Shown piece after piece: positions 31,309 to 39,503 of a DNA stretch of 41,512 nucleotides; position 1 is the stretch's first letter, and each line of letters begins with the position of its first letter. The DNA is taken from assembly GCA_025356175.1 (NCBI GenBank), contig JANXUP010000057.1, forward strand, positions 1 through 41,512. Reading direction: 5' to 3'. A program made the translations under genes and the position numbers. This DNA comes from Sphingomonadaceae bacterium (GTDB lineage Bacteria > Pseudomonadota > Alphaproteobacteria > Sphingomonadales > Sphingomonadaceae). Below the pieces are notes generated by a model, which saw only the letters and a program-made list of their open reading frames with translations, was not told the origin of the DNA and did no database searches.

Positions 31309-32262
31309 CTAATCGCGCGCCTGGCGGTGCTCGCGCGCCGCAAGGAAGCGTTCGGCATCGAGCGCGGCCATGCAGCCGGTGCCCGCAGCAGTTACCGCTT
31401 GGCGATAGACATGGTCCATCACATCGCCGCAGGCGAACACGCCGGGGATCGCTGTCTTGGGCGTGCCGGGTTCGACGATCAGGTAGCCCGTCGCATCGGC
31501 TTCAAGCTGATCCTTGAACAGCTCGGTCGATGGCGCATGGCCGATCGCCACGAAGGCGCCCTGAGTGGGTTCAACCGAAGCCTCGCCGGATACGGTATCG
31601 CGCAAGGACACGCCGGTCAGGCCAGTATCCCCGCCGACGAAGTGATCGACCGCCTTGTTCCACAGCACCTTGATCTTCGGGTTGGCCATCAGCCGGTCCT
31701 CGAGGATTTTCTCGCAGCGCAGCGAATCGCGGCGGTGGATCAGCGTCACGTCGTCAGAGTGGTTGGTCATGTAGAGCGCTTCTTCGACCGCAGTATTGCC
31801 ACCGCCGATCACCACCACCTTCTTGCCACGGTAGAAGAACCCGTCGCAGGTCGCGCAGGCTGAAACGCCCTTGCCCGAAAGCTCCTGCTCGCCCGGAACG
31901 CCCAGCCACTTGGCCTGCGCGCCGGTGGCGATCACCAGCGTTTCGCCTTCGTAGATATCTCCGCCGTCGCCAATTGCGCGGAACGGCCATGACTTCAGGT
32001 CGACCGAGGTAATCGTGTCCCACATCATCCGCGTGCCGACATGCTCGGCCTGGGCCTGCATCTCTTCCATCAGCCATGGCCCCTGGACCACATCGCGGAA
32101 ACCCGGATAATTCTCGACATCGGTGGTGATCGTCAGCTGGCCGCCGGGCTGGAGGCCCTGCACCACAATCGGCTTGAGGCCAGCGCGCGCGCCATAGATT
32201 GCCGCCGAAAGTCCGGCCGGACCCGATCCGATGATCAGCATGCGGGTGGTATGGGTGGTCAT
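31309..32262 (-). CDS. trxB: Thioredoxin-disulfide reductase
   Basis: A 317-aa flavoprotein at the normal TrxB length. The FAD site is IIGSGPAGLSAAIYGARAG, the redox-active cysteines are in SACATCDGFF (CATC), the NADPH site is VIGGGNTAVEEALY, and the second FAD motif is FACGDVMDHVYRQAVTAAGTG interrupted only by standard variation. It reduces thioredoxin with NADPH in the cytosol. ATG 32262 was chosen: AGGAGG lies six bases upstream, and upstream residues to 32328 lack similarity. It converges with hydrolase 1 across the REP-like element, and is divergent from the next hydrolase. Confidence 0.97.
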   Translation of the reverse strand: MTTHTTRMLIIGSGPAGLSAAIYGARAGLKPIVVQGLQPGGQLTITTDVENYPGFRDVVQGPWLMEEMQAQAEHVGTRMMWDTITSVDLKSWPFRAIGDGGDIYEGETLVIATGAQAKWLGVPGEQELSGKGVSACATCDGFFYRGKKVVVIGGGNTAVEEALYMTNHSDDVTLIHRRDSLRCEKILEDRLMANPKIKVLWNKAVDHFVGGDTGLTGVSLRDTVSGEASVEPTQGAFVAIGHAPSTELFKDQLEADATGYLIVEPGTPKTAIPGVFACGDVMDHVYRQAVTAAGTGCMAALDAERFLAAREHRQARD

Positions 32263-32378
32263 CGTTTCCCTCCTGTGCGCTGGCCCAGATAGGTATCGCC
32301 GGGGCGCTTGGCGAGTCCTTGATGGCACCCTTTCCCCCGGCGTTGACGAGGGCGCGCAAAACGCGCAATTGGCGGCGC

Positions 32379-33248
32379 ATGACGACTTTCGGACCCAGCG
32401 CCAACAGCTTCATCTCGCAGCGGCTCAAGCTGCACTACGTCGATTGGGGCAACCCCGAAGCACCGCCGCTGATCCTCCAGCATGGCGGGCGCGACCATTC
32501 GCGCAGCTGGGATTGGGTGGCCGAAGAACTGGCCAAGGACTGGCACGTCATCGCCCCGGACCTGCGCGGTCACGGCGACAGCGCCTGGGCACCTGACGGC
32601 AATTATGACATGGCCCCGTTCGTCTATGATTTCGCCCAACTCGTGCACACTCTGGGCCACGACCAGGTGACGATCATCGCTCATTCGCTCGGCGGCAATA
32701 TCGCCACGCGTTATACCGGGCTCTACCCAGAAAAGGTCCGCAAGCTGGTCAATATCGAGGGGCTTGGCCCTTCACCCAAAATTCGCGCCCAGCGCGAAGC
32801 GGCGGGGTATGCCAACCGTTTCCGCAAGTGGATCGATGATCGCCGCAAGGCAGCCGGGCGGATCCCACGCCGCTATCCCACGATCGAAGCCGCCTATGCC
32901 CGCATGAAGGAAGAAAACGGCTTTCTCACTGACGAACAGGCCCGCCACCTCACCGTGCACGGCGCAAGCCGCAACGAGGACGGCACCTGGAGTTGGAAGT
33001 TCGATCCCTATCTCAACGTCTGGCCATTCGAGGATGTCCCTGACGAGCGCACCAATGAGCTATGGGGCGCGATCACTTGCCCGGTGCTGCTGCTGTACGG
33101 TGCCAACAGCTGGGCTTCGAACCCCGAGCTCGACGGGCGCGCCGACATTTTTGCGAACCACCGCACGGTCGAGTTCGAAAACGCCGGGCATTGGCTGCAC
33201 CACGACCAGTTCGACCGCTTCATGGCCGAAGTGCGCGGCTTCCTTTAA
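32379..33248 (+). CDS. Alpha/beta-fold hydrolase
   Basis: A 289-aa alpha/beta hydrolase. Oxyanion motif ILQHGGRDHSRSWDWVAEEL, then APDLRGHGDSAW; nucleophile Ser in IIAHSLGGNIATRY; the acid is probably in the LLYGANSWA region, and His in FENAGHWLHHDQ. It is cytosolic and of the epoxide hydrolase/haloperoxidase-like group; substrate unknown. The ATG at 32379 matches the start of the conserved region. Its TAA and the TAA of the minus-strand phosphatase share the four bases TTAA, so the two convergent genes overlap at their stops. Confidence 0.88.
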   Translation: MTTFGPSANSFISQRLKLHYVDWGNPEAPPLILQHGGRDHSRSWDWVAEELAKDWHVIAPDLRGHGDSAWAPDGNYDMAPFVYDFAQLVHTLGHDQVTIIAHSLGGNIATRYTGLYPEKVRKLVNIEGLGPSPKIRAQREAAGYANRFRKWIDDRRKAAGRIPRRYPTIEAAYARMKEENGFLTDEQARHLTVHGASRNEDGTWSWKFDPYLNVWPFEDVPDERTNELWGAITCPVLLLYGANSWASNPELDGRADIFANHRTVEFENAGHWLHHDQFDRFMAEVRGFL

Positions 33249-34021
33249 GCTTCGAGATAAGCCGCGCGCAGTTCATCGCGGAACACTGAATCGACCCCGA
33301 TGACTTCGGCTAGATAGGCATCGATGCTGCCATGCCGCTCGGTTGCGCGACCGAATGCAGTCGTCAGATAGTCGGCTTCGACCCCCATCAGCGTGCGGAT
33401 TGTTTCGTCGCTGATGTTGCCGCGATTTGCGCGGATTTGCGTCGCCCCGGCAGCAATGCGTGCCTCAATGTTGCCGGCCTGGTTGGTCAGCACGTAGTCG
33501 GCGACAATATCGTCATGTGACACGCCCAGCACATGCTGCGCCAGCGCGACCGCGAACCCGGTGCGATCCTTGCCCGCGACGCAGTGGACCAGGCTCGGCC
33601 CTTCGGCGCGGCGCAGCACCTCGAAATAGCAGCGCAGCATCGGGACCAGATTCTCGCGGAAAGGTATTCCGTCATAGAGGCGAAGCATCGCTGCGCGGGC
33701 TTCGGTCGCGGTAATAACACCGTCAGCCGCCTCGGTATGCAACGCAAGCCCGGCAGTCTCTTCAGGATAGGCGAAAACTTGCGGATCGAAGCCTGGGCCG
33801 CGGCGGCACGGTTTGGCTGCGCGCTCGCTCGGTCCGCGCAAATCGACAACAGTCTTGATGCCAAGCGCCTCGATCGCTGCCAGGTCCGCATCGTTTCCGT
33901 CGCCATGCTGAGCCGAGCGCCACAGCACCCCGGCCTTGACCCGCGCACCATCTGCCGCAGCGTAGTTGCCGTAGTCACGGAAATTATGAACGCCATCGAG
34001 CTTGAGAACACGGTCCTGCAT
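33245..34021 (-). CDS. Tyrosine-protein phosphatase (CX5R type, Y_phosphatase3)
   Basis: A 258-aa phosphatase. The active-site loop is VHCVAGKDRTGFA (Cys-x5-Arg), the N-terminal block is GVHNFRDYGNYA, and VDLRGPSER is the usual strand before it. This is the bacterial PTP/phosphoinositide phosphatase-like family, with Lys and Asp in the loop (AGKDR) as in enzymes that also accept phosphoinositides. It has no signal peptide from the chosen ATG at 34021. It is a possible, unproven, counterpart of the tyrosine autokinase in the EPS locus 10 kb away; it is not of the low-molecular-weight Wzb class that usually has this job. Confidence 0.87.
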   Translation of the reverse strand: MQDRVLKLDGVHNFRDYGNYAAADGARVKAGVLWRSAQHGDGNDADLAAIEALGIKTVVDLRGPSERAAKPCRRGPGFDPQVFAYPEETAGLALHTEAADGVITATEARAAMLRLYDGIPFRENLVPMLRCYFEVLRRAEGPSLVHCVAGKDRTGFAVALAQHVLGVSHDDIVADYVLTNQAGNIEARIAAGATQIRANRGNISDETIRTLMGVEADYLTTAFGRATERHGSIDAYLAEVIGVDSVFRDELRAAYLEA

Positions 34022-34085
34022 GGCTCGCGCTTGGCAGGATGATCCGCGCAGTGCAAGAAGCGCCGGCATTTTCAGGAGAATTCGG

Positions 34086-34601
34086 ATGCTTGGACTGGCT
34101 CTTTCGCTGGCGCTGACGGCACAGGCGGGCCTGCCCCCGATCGACGCCGCGATCACCCCCAGCAAACCGCTGAGCTCGACGCGCGCAGGCGTACCGTCCG
34201 ACAACACCTGTGACGAGCCGGTCTTGCTGGTGCTCAGCGGCCCGTTAAGCGATACCGGGCGGATGACTGCCTACTCGCGCGGCATCGCCTCCAGCGGACT
34301 TTACCAGCAGCTTGGCGGCTACGTGTTGAATAGCCCCACGCCGTCCGACGCGCTTGCGGGAAGCAGCGCCGTATCGTTCCAGTCAGTGTTGCGTTTTCCC
34401 TGCCGCGCCAACGCGCTCGCCTTCTGGAACAGCAAGCTCCAGCAGGACCAGTTCACGTTGCTGCGCGGCACAGCACCGGCAGCCGACATTGCCGCCGCGA
34501 TCTATTCCGAGCTTCCGCTCCGTGAGGACCTGGTCGGCAAAGTCGGCGACAACAGCTACAGCGCCGCGTTTAGCGCTGCAGCCATGCCGGGTGCACGCTA
34601 G
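34086..34601 (+). CDS. Secreted DUF1330-like protein
   Basis: A 171-aa protein with a signal peptide (about 1-18, LGLALSLALTAQAG). A domain follows whose pattern resembles DUF1330/ferredoxin-like dimeric alpha-beta barrels (LLVLSGPLSDTGRMTAYSRG, SGLYQQLGGYVLNSP, then VLRFPCRANALAFWNSKLQQ). DUF1330 proteins are normally small and cytosolic, so export would be unusual. AGGAG lies seven bases before the ATG at 34086. Its TAG and the TAG of the minus-strand phasin gene share the four bases CTAG. Function unknown; the family match is by eye. Confidence 0.65.
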   Translation: MLGLALSLALTAQAGLPPIDAAITPSKPLSSTRAGVPSDNTCDEPVLLVLSGPLSDTGRMTAYSRGIASSGLYQQLGGYVLNSPTPSDALAGSSAVSFQSVLRFPCRANALAFWNSKLQQDQFTLLRGTAPAADIAAAIYSELPLREDLVGKVGDNSYSAAFSAAAMPGAR

Positions 34602-35035
34602 AGAGGCATATTGGTCCGGCTTTCTTCAGCCAATGCCGAGAACCGATGCGCGACCGCATCGAGAACTTCGGACGAGAATTGCGCAGCCGCTGCCCTGGAC
34701 CGTGCGGCTTCGGTCACGAAGCCATCACTGAGCGAGCGCATGAACTCGAACTGGGCGGCGATCATGTCGGCGGGGGTCGTCGCGCCAGCAGCGGCTTTGA
34801 ACGCGGCATTGGCCATTTCAATGTTGGTCCGGCCCAGATCCTGCACCCGTTTCGCTGCCTGCTCGGCAAAGACTATCGAGAGCCGGGACAGTTCCGCGCC
34901 GGCCTGAAGATTGCCCTTGTGCAGGGCGGCAATCCGTTCGCTCACGTCGGCCGCGTTGACCATCGCGTTGCTAAGGTGCCCCATCGCACTGTCCGCGATC
35001 TCGCCGCGCATCGTTCCCTTGACCTTGCTGTTCAT
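34598..35035 (-). CDS. Phasin-family protein
   Basis: A 145-aa, mostly helical, Ala-rich protein of phasin type (blocks SERIAALHKGNLQAGAEL, VQDLGRTNIEMANAAFKAAA, PADMIAAQFEFMRSLSDGF). Phasins coat polyhydroxyalkanoate granules and tie in regulators and enzymes. It follows 3-hydroxybutyrate dehydrogenase by 22 bases on the same strand, which supports the PHB link. GAGAGGA lies seven bases before the ATG at 35035. No PHB synthase or depolymerase is in the window, so granule binding is inferred. Confidence 0.8.
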   Translation of the reverse strand: MNSKVKGTMRGEIADSAMGHLSNAMVNAADVSERIAALHKGNLQAGAELSRLSIVFAEQAAKRVQDLGRTNIEMANAAFKAAAGATTPADMIAAQFEFMRSLSDGFVTEAARSRAAAAQFSSEVLDAVAHRFSALAEESRTNMPL

Positions 35036-35057
35036 CGCACTTTCCTCTCCGTTGCAA

Positions 35058-35843
35058 TCAAGCGGCGGTCCAGCCGCCGTCGATCGATATGTTGGTACCG
35101 GTGATGTTTTTCGCGGCATCCGAGCACAGGAAGACGCAGGTCCCGGCAACTTCCTCGACTGTCACGAACTGCTTGGTCGGCTGGGCGTGCAGCAGCACGT
35201 CTTCGATCACCTGCTCGCGGGTCAGCCCGCGCGAGGCCATGGTCTCGGGAATCTGACGCTCGACCAGCGGCGTCCACACGTAGCCCGGCGAAACGCAGTT
35301 GGCGGTAACTCCATCGGTTGCCGCTTCCAGCGCCACCGTCTTGGTCAATCCGTCGATCCCGTGCTTGGCCGAGACGTAGGCCGACTTGAATGGTGAAGCG
35401 ACCTTGGAATGGGCCGAGGCGGTGTTGATGATGCGGCCCCATTTCCGGCTGCGCATCCCGGGAAGCGCGGCCTGGATGGCATGGAATGCCGCAGTGAGGT
35501 TGATCGCAATGATCTGGTCCCACTTTTCGGGCGGGAAGGCTTCGATCGGCGAGACGAACTGGATGCCGGCATTGTTGACCAGGATATCAACCGAACCGAA
35601 CCGGCTTTCCGCTTCTGCCACCATTGCGCGGATTTCATCGCCGCTCAGCATGTTGGCCGCCGAATAGGTGCAGCCTACGCCGAAATCCCGCTCAATCGCG
35701 GCCCGTTCGGCCGCCACCGCATCACTCTCGCCAAGTCCGTTGATGACGACGTTGGCCCCTTCGGTCGCGAGGGCACGAGCAATGGCCAAGCCGATGCCCG
35801 AGGTCGAGCCGGTCACGATCGCGGTGCGATTGTTCAGGCTCAT
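35058..35843 (-). CDS. bdhA: 3-hydroxybutyrate dehydrogenase (SDR family)
   Basis: A 261-aa short-chain dehydrogenase of the D-beta-hydroxybutyrate dehydrogenase group. NAD site TGSTSGIGLAIA, NNAGIQFVSPIE, and the catalytic Ser-Tyr-Lys in TASAHSKVASPFKSAYVSAK. NCVSPGYVWTPLVERQI and the final ISIDGGWTA are typical of this enzyme. It interconverts (R)-3-hydroxybutyrate and acetoacetate in the cytosol, the step after PHB depolymerisation. The ATG overlaps the DUF302 stop (ATGA), and phasin follows. Confidence 0.93.
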   Translation of the reverse strand: MSLNNRTAIVTGSTSGIGLAIARALATEGANVVINGLGESDAVAAERAAIERDFGVGCTYSAANMLSGDEIRAMVAEAESRFGSVDILVNNAGIQFVSPIEAFPPEKWDQIIAINLTAAFHAIQAALPGMRSRKWGRIINTASAHSKVASPFKSAYVSAKHGIDGLTKTVALEAATDGVTANCVSPGYVWTPLVERQIPETMASRGLTREQVIEDVLLHAQPTKQFVTVEEVAGTCVFLCSDAAKNITGTNISIDGGWTAA

Positions 35844-36352
35844 TTGCTGGTCGCCGCAGTGGCGATCGACATCGCAACTTCACTGGCCATCTTGATCTGC
35901 GGCGCGCGGTCCGTGAGGTCATAACGCTTGCCGATCACGTCGAACCGGGTCCAAGTGACCCAGACCTTGTGGTTTGCATCTTCGAACACCAGCATCCGCA
36001 CTGGCCAGTCGAGACCTGCGTAGGGGTTCGATTGCAGGAACTGGATGCCCAGCGGCGGGTTGCCGAACAGGATCAGAGTAGAACGATGCACTGGCAAGCC
36101 TGCCTGCGCACCCAGTGCGGCCTGGTCGATCTGGTCGAACAGCCTGATCCCCTTGGCCGCAACGTCAGCCTTGAGGCGGACAACCGTATCGTCGAAGCTG
36201 TTGGCGCTTTCGAGGCGCATCACATCGGCGGGGACTGAATCCATCGCCATCGCCATCATCGGCGGCGTCTCGGCCGCTGCAGGCCAAGCCACCATGACCG
36301 AAAGGCTCAGTGACAGGGCAGTCATCAAACGCAAAACAGGTCGAGCTGACAT
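35840..36352 (-). CDS. Secreted DUF302 protein
   Basis: A 170-aa protein with a cleavable signal peptide (about 1-27, VLRLMTALSLSLSVMVAWPAA). A DUF302 domain follows (NSFDDTVVRLKADVAAKGIR, STLILFGNPPLGIQFLQSNP, LPVRMLVFED-like strand PVRMLVFEDANHKVWVTW). It has no known enzymatic role. The signal peptide places it in the periplasm or outside the cell. GGAGA lies seven bases before the ATG. It is translationally coupled to bdhA by ATGA overlap, an odd pairing of an exported protein with a cytosolic dehydrogenase. The patatin stop lies 48 bases upstream. Confidence 0.85.
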   Translation of the reverse strand: MSARPVLRLMTALSLSLSVMVAWPAAAETPPMMAMAMDSVPADVMRLESANSFDDTVVRLKADVAAKGIRLFDQIDQAALGAQAGLPVHRSTLILFGNPPLGIQFLQSNPYAGLDWPVRMLVFEDANHKVWVTWTRFDVIGKRYDLTDRAPQIKMASEVAMSIATAATSK

Positions 36353-36400
36353 CGTAGTTTCTCCGGATTGATTTGTTTCAGTGGGGCTCGCCGATCTGGC

Positions 36401-37564
36401 TCACCCTTCTGCCGCCTGAGTATGGACGGCTTCACCGGCCATGGTTTCATGCAGCACGAAGCCTTCGAGCGGATCGACTGGTTCGCGCCATTGGCCCAGT
36501 TCGATCGTCTTGCAGGTGTGCTCGTAACCCGCGCGCCACCGCTCCGAGATGCCGTGCGACGAGAAATCTACGTCCTTCGTGTGATCCTCACCATCAAGCT
36601 GCGGCGCCAGCAGCCGAAGCACGTGCATGCGAGTCTCGCAGCCGTAAGCGCGCAGTGCATCGACGTCTGCCGCGTAAGGCGCATCGGCGGGGACTTTATC
36701 AGCGATTTGCTGGATCACATGGCGCAGCCGGTGCAACTGACGCTGGCGCTTGATGTGTGTGGCCGCCCGGCTAGCGTACTGTACGTCCTTCTGGCGGTTC
36801 ATCACCTGCCAGATCGAATCGGGTTCGGCTCCATGCGGGTTCCACAGATGTACTGCGAAGACGACCGAGTTCTGGCGCGGTTCGTCATCAAACACCGCCT
36901 CGACCGGGGTATTCGAGACAATCCCTCCGTCCCAATAGAGCTCGCCATCGATCCTCACTGCGGGAAAAGCCGGCGGCAAGGCGCCCGACGCCATGACATG
37001 GTCGGCCGAAAGCCGGGAATTGCGAGTGTCGAAATAATGCATTTCGGCGGTCTGGACGCGCGCTGCGCCGACTGTGGCCCGCATTGGTCCATCGTTCAGA
37101 AGATCGAAATCGACCAGTTCTTCAAGCGTGCGGCGCAGCGGTTCGGTGGAGTAGTATCCAGCATTTTCCGCACCCAACGCCAGGCGCGGATTGAGGAAGG
37201 CCATTGGCTGGGGTGAGAAGAAATTCGGGATCCCCCCCATCATGATCTGCATCGTACGCAAGGGATTGAGCCAAGTTCCCTCTGCCTGACCGAACAAGCG
37301 CGAGCTTTCGACCCGCCCCCAGAATTCACGCAGTGCGTCCAATCGGGCTCCTGCTGGATTGCCTGCAATCAGGGCTGCGTTAATCGCGCCGATCGAAGTG
37401 CCGATCACCCAGTCGGGTTCAAGCCCGGCTTCGCTAAGTGCCTGATAGACCCCGATCTGGTAAGCTCCGAGCGCGCCTCCGCCCTGCAGCACAAGCACAG
37501 TTTGACCAAGGTGCGCCAATTCTTCGCGCAAGTTGCTTGAATGCTTCGTTTGTTCGCTTGGCAT
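36401..37564 (-). CDS. Patatin-like phospholipase (with DUF3734-type C-terminus)
   Basis: A 387-aa patatin. The oxyanion loop is LVLQGGGALGAYQIGVYQAL, the nucleophile Ser in IGTSIGAINAALIAG, and the catalytic Asp in YWDGGIVSN. The C-terminal part (about 270-380) fits the DUF3734 extension seen in alphaproteobacterial patatins beside bdhA. Predicted to hydrolyse acyl ester bonds of phospholipids or, given its neighbours, possibly of PHB-type polyester. ATG 37564 has GGGAGAG about five bases upstream. It is the first gene of the minus-strand run patatin, DUF302, bdhA, phasin. Confidence 0.9.
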   Translation of the reverse strand: MPSEQTKHSSNLREELAHLGQTVLVLQGGGALGAYQIGVYQALSEAGLEPDWVIGTSIGAINAALIAGNPAGARLDALREFWGRVESSRLFGQAEGTWLNPLRTMQIMMGGIPNFFSPQPMAFLNPRLALGAENAGYYSTEPLRRTLEELVDFDLLNDGPMRATVGAARVQTAEMHYFDTRNSRLSADHVMASGALPPAFPAVRIDGELYWDGGIVSNTPVEAVFDDEPRQNSVVFAVHLWNPHGAEPDSIWQVMNRQKDVQYASRAATHIKRQRQLHRLRHVIQQIADKVPADAPYAADVDALRAYGCETRMHVLRLLAPQLDGEDHTKDVDFSSHGISERWRAGYEHTCKTIELGQWREPVDPLEGFVLHETMAGEAVHTQAAEG

Positions 37565-37803
37565 GCCCGCTCTCCCGATCAGCCTGCACAGTCCAGGGCC
37601 ACGTAGCATCAGTAAAACCACCCAGCAGACATGATCTGATCGCAAGTTCGCACCGGGCGGGGGCTTGGTTACATGTGCAATACATATTCGTAACCGAACC
37701 CTTTTTCCGAGCGAAACTGATCATCGGGGGGACAGTTCGGACTCCCGGCTCTGGCGAGCATTCAGTGCATGCCGGGGACCAATCGGATCAGATGGAGAAA
37801 GCG

Positions 37804-38253
37804 ATGAACAAGTTGAATATGCTCGGGCTGGGTCTTGCTGCCGCCGCAATGGGCGCAGCTGCACCGGCCATGGCAGGAACCTGCCCGGCGGACCAGATCG
37901 GCGCGAATGCCCTGACGGGTGCCCCGACCAAAGGCAAGGATGTCACCGACACCGTGATCGGCGCGGTGGATCTTGGACCTGAGATCAAGCTCGACGGGCG
38001 TAGCCTGCGCATGCGCATGCTCGTCGTACAGCCCGGCGGCGTTGTTCCCCTGCACAGCCATGTCGATCGTCCTGCACTGATCATGACCGCCAGCGGCACC
38101 ATGACCGAATATCGCAGCTCGTGCATCGTTCCGATTGTCCATACCGGCGGTGAAGTCGCGCAGGAATCGGGCGGCATTTCGCATTGGTGGAAGAACACCG
38201 GCGATACCGTGGCGATCCTCTATTCTTCAGACGTGCATAACGACAAGAAGTAG
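37804..38253 (+). CDS. Secreted cupin-domain protein
   Basis: A 149-aa protein. Signal peptide about 1-24 (LNMLGLGLAAAAMGAAAPAMA, just under cleavage at AMA-GTC). The single cupin core reads VVQPGGVVPLHSHVDRPALI, with metal-ligand-type His residues, and later ISHWWKNTGDTVAILYSSDV. Two Cys (in GTCPADQ and SSCIVP) could form a disulfide in the periplasm. ATG 37804 has GGAGAAAGCG upstream; an in-frame ATG at 37792 is the alternative but overlaps the ribosome site. It is divergent from patatin (239 bases apart) and ends in a strong terminator. Function unknown. Confidence 0.82.
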   Translation: MNKLNMLGLGLAAAAMGAAAPAMAGTCPADQIGANALTGAPTKGKDVTDTVIGAVDLGPEIKLDGRSLRMRMLVVQPGGVVPLHSHVDRPALIMTASGTMTEYRSSCIVPIVHTGGEVAQESGGISHWWKNTGDTVAILYSSDVHNDKK

Positions 38254-38268
38254 TTCGTCCCCCAAAAG

Positions 38269-38299
38269 CCCGCGACCGGAAGACCGGCGCGGGTTTTTT
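38269..38299 (+). terminator. Terminator between cupin and YeeE-like gene, bidirectional
   Basis: CCCGCG (38269-38274) pairs with CGCGGG (38288-38293), an inner CCGG/CCGG pair adds four base pairs with one bulged A, the loop is AAGA, and six T follow. AAAA upstream gives U residues on the minus-strand transcript too, so it can also end the convergent YeeE-like gene that stops at 38304. Confidence 0.9.
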
Positions 38300-38303
38300 C
38301 AGC

Positions 38304-39275
38304 CTAACTGGCCGGTTTGCCGAAACGCCGCCGCGCCGAGATTGCAAGCGCAATCACGGTGACCATCGTGGCCAGCGCAGCCAGCGCATAAGGCATCAGG
38401 AAGGGCAAGCCGACCAGCACCAGCCCGTCGTTGCCGCCGGGGATCATGGCGCCGCCAATTCCCATCATTGCACCACCGATCAGGCAGGTCTGAATCCGGT
38501 CGCGGGTTGGCATGGTCCAGGCCGTCATCCCGTGCCGCAATCCGCCAAGCCGGGCCCCCGCCAGGAGCGCAGCGAACAGTGCAATGCGCCAGATGATGCC
38601 GCCCGACTTGCCCTTGGCCAGATCGGACAGGAGCTCGGTATAGGTCCATGGCCCCACTCCCAGCAGCATGACGGCAAAAGTTATCCCGATCACCAGGGTG
38701 GCCAAGTGCGGATTCCATAATGGGGGCGCTCCCGCCTGCCGATCGCGCCGAAACGCCCGCCAGATGATCCGTGTCGCCCGTGCCAGAGCGAGAAGCACAA
38801 AGGCTGCAAGTAACAGCAGCGGCAATTGGGAAATCGAACCTGCCGCCTCAGGCAACCGCATCGGCTCGATCCCGACCAGCTTTTCGAACACCTCGACCCC
38901 CAGAAAGAAGCCTAGCGGGGTGATGATGAAGCCAATCTCTCCCGAACCTACCCGGGCGACCGAGCCAAACACGCAGGCGCCGTTCACATAGGCACCCAGC
39001 CCCAGCAGAATGCCGCCAAGGATGGTCAACCGGTTGAATTCGAAAGCTGCCGCGCGAACGGGCATCATCTGCAGCAAAGCCGCAATGATCAAGGTCGCCG
39101 CAACCCAAAGTCCCGCTTCAAGCAGGGCTATTAACCGGCTCGCCCGGCGCTTCTCGAGCAGTTCCGATACGGCATAGACTGTGCAAGTCGCGCCGCTCTG
39201 GATTGCGTAACCCATCAGCCCCGCAGACAGCACAGCAATCCCGAATGCCGCCGTAATCATCGGTTCGTGATCCAT
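38304..39275 (-). CDS. YeeE/YedE-family sulfur-compound transporter
   Basis: A 323-aa polytopic membrane protein with about eight to ten helices in two repeats. The first repeat has SGATCTVYAVSELL and VNGACVFGSVARVGSGEIGF. The second has TRDRIQTCLIGGAMMGIGGA followed by IPGGNDGLVLVGLP. This is the Sulf_transp (PF04143) architecture; the E. coli relative YeeE (TsuA) takes up thiosulfate, with conserved Cys on the path, and Cys are present here. The start is the ATG at 39275 (MDHEPMITAAFG); ATG 39260 is possible. No TusA-like partner is adjacent. Confidence 0.85.
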   Translation of the reverse strand: MDHEPMITAAFGIAVLSAGLMGYAIQSGATCTVYAVSELLEKRRASRLIALLEAGLWVAATLIIAALLQMMPVRAAAFEFNRLTILGGILLGLGAYVNGACVFGSVARVGSGEIGFIITPLGFFLGVEVFEKLVGIEPMRLPEAAGSISQLPLLLLAAFVLLALARATRIIWRAFRRDRQAGAPPLWNPHLATLVIGITFAVMLLGVGPWTYTELLSDLAKGKSGGIIWRIALFAALLAGARLGGLRHGMTAWTMPTRDRIQTCLIGGAMMGIGGAMIPGGNDGLVLVGLPFLMPYALAALATMVTVIALAISARRRFGKPAS

Positions 39276-39503
39276 CGGGCCCCATCCCGCTTTGCCAAGT
39301 CCCCGCCTCGGATACCGCAAGGCCGGGCTCGTTGCACTTGCTGTTCGTTCGGCAAACCCGGTCGATCGGTTACAACGTAAATGTCGTTTTCCCCGAATGC
39401 TGCGGCCGAACAGTAAAGCCGCATCAGCCAGCGCCAAGGAAGTAACGGAAGCCCCCTTGCCAGTGGCGGGGGATCGCTTACCCTGCGCGGAGGGGAGACG
39501 CCA

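Noticed and set aside
39372..39387. Imperfect inverted repeat ACAACGT/ATGTCGT ahead of the POT transporter
   Set aside because: Arms match only partly and the length is what chance would give in a 228-base gap.
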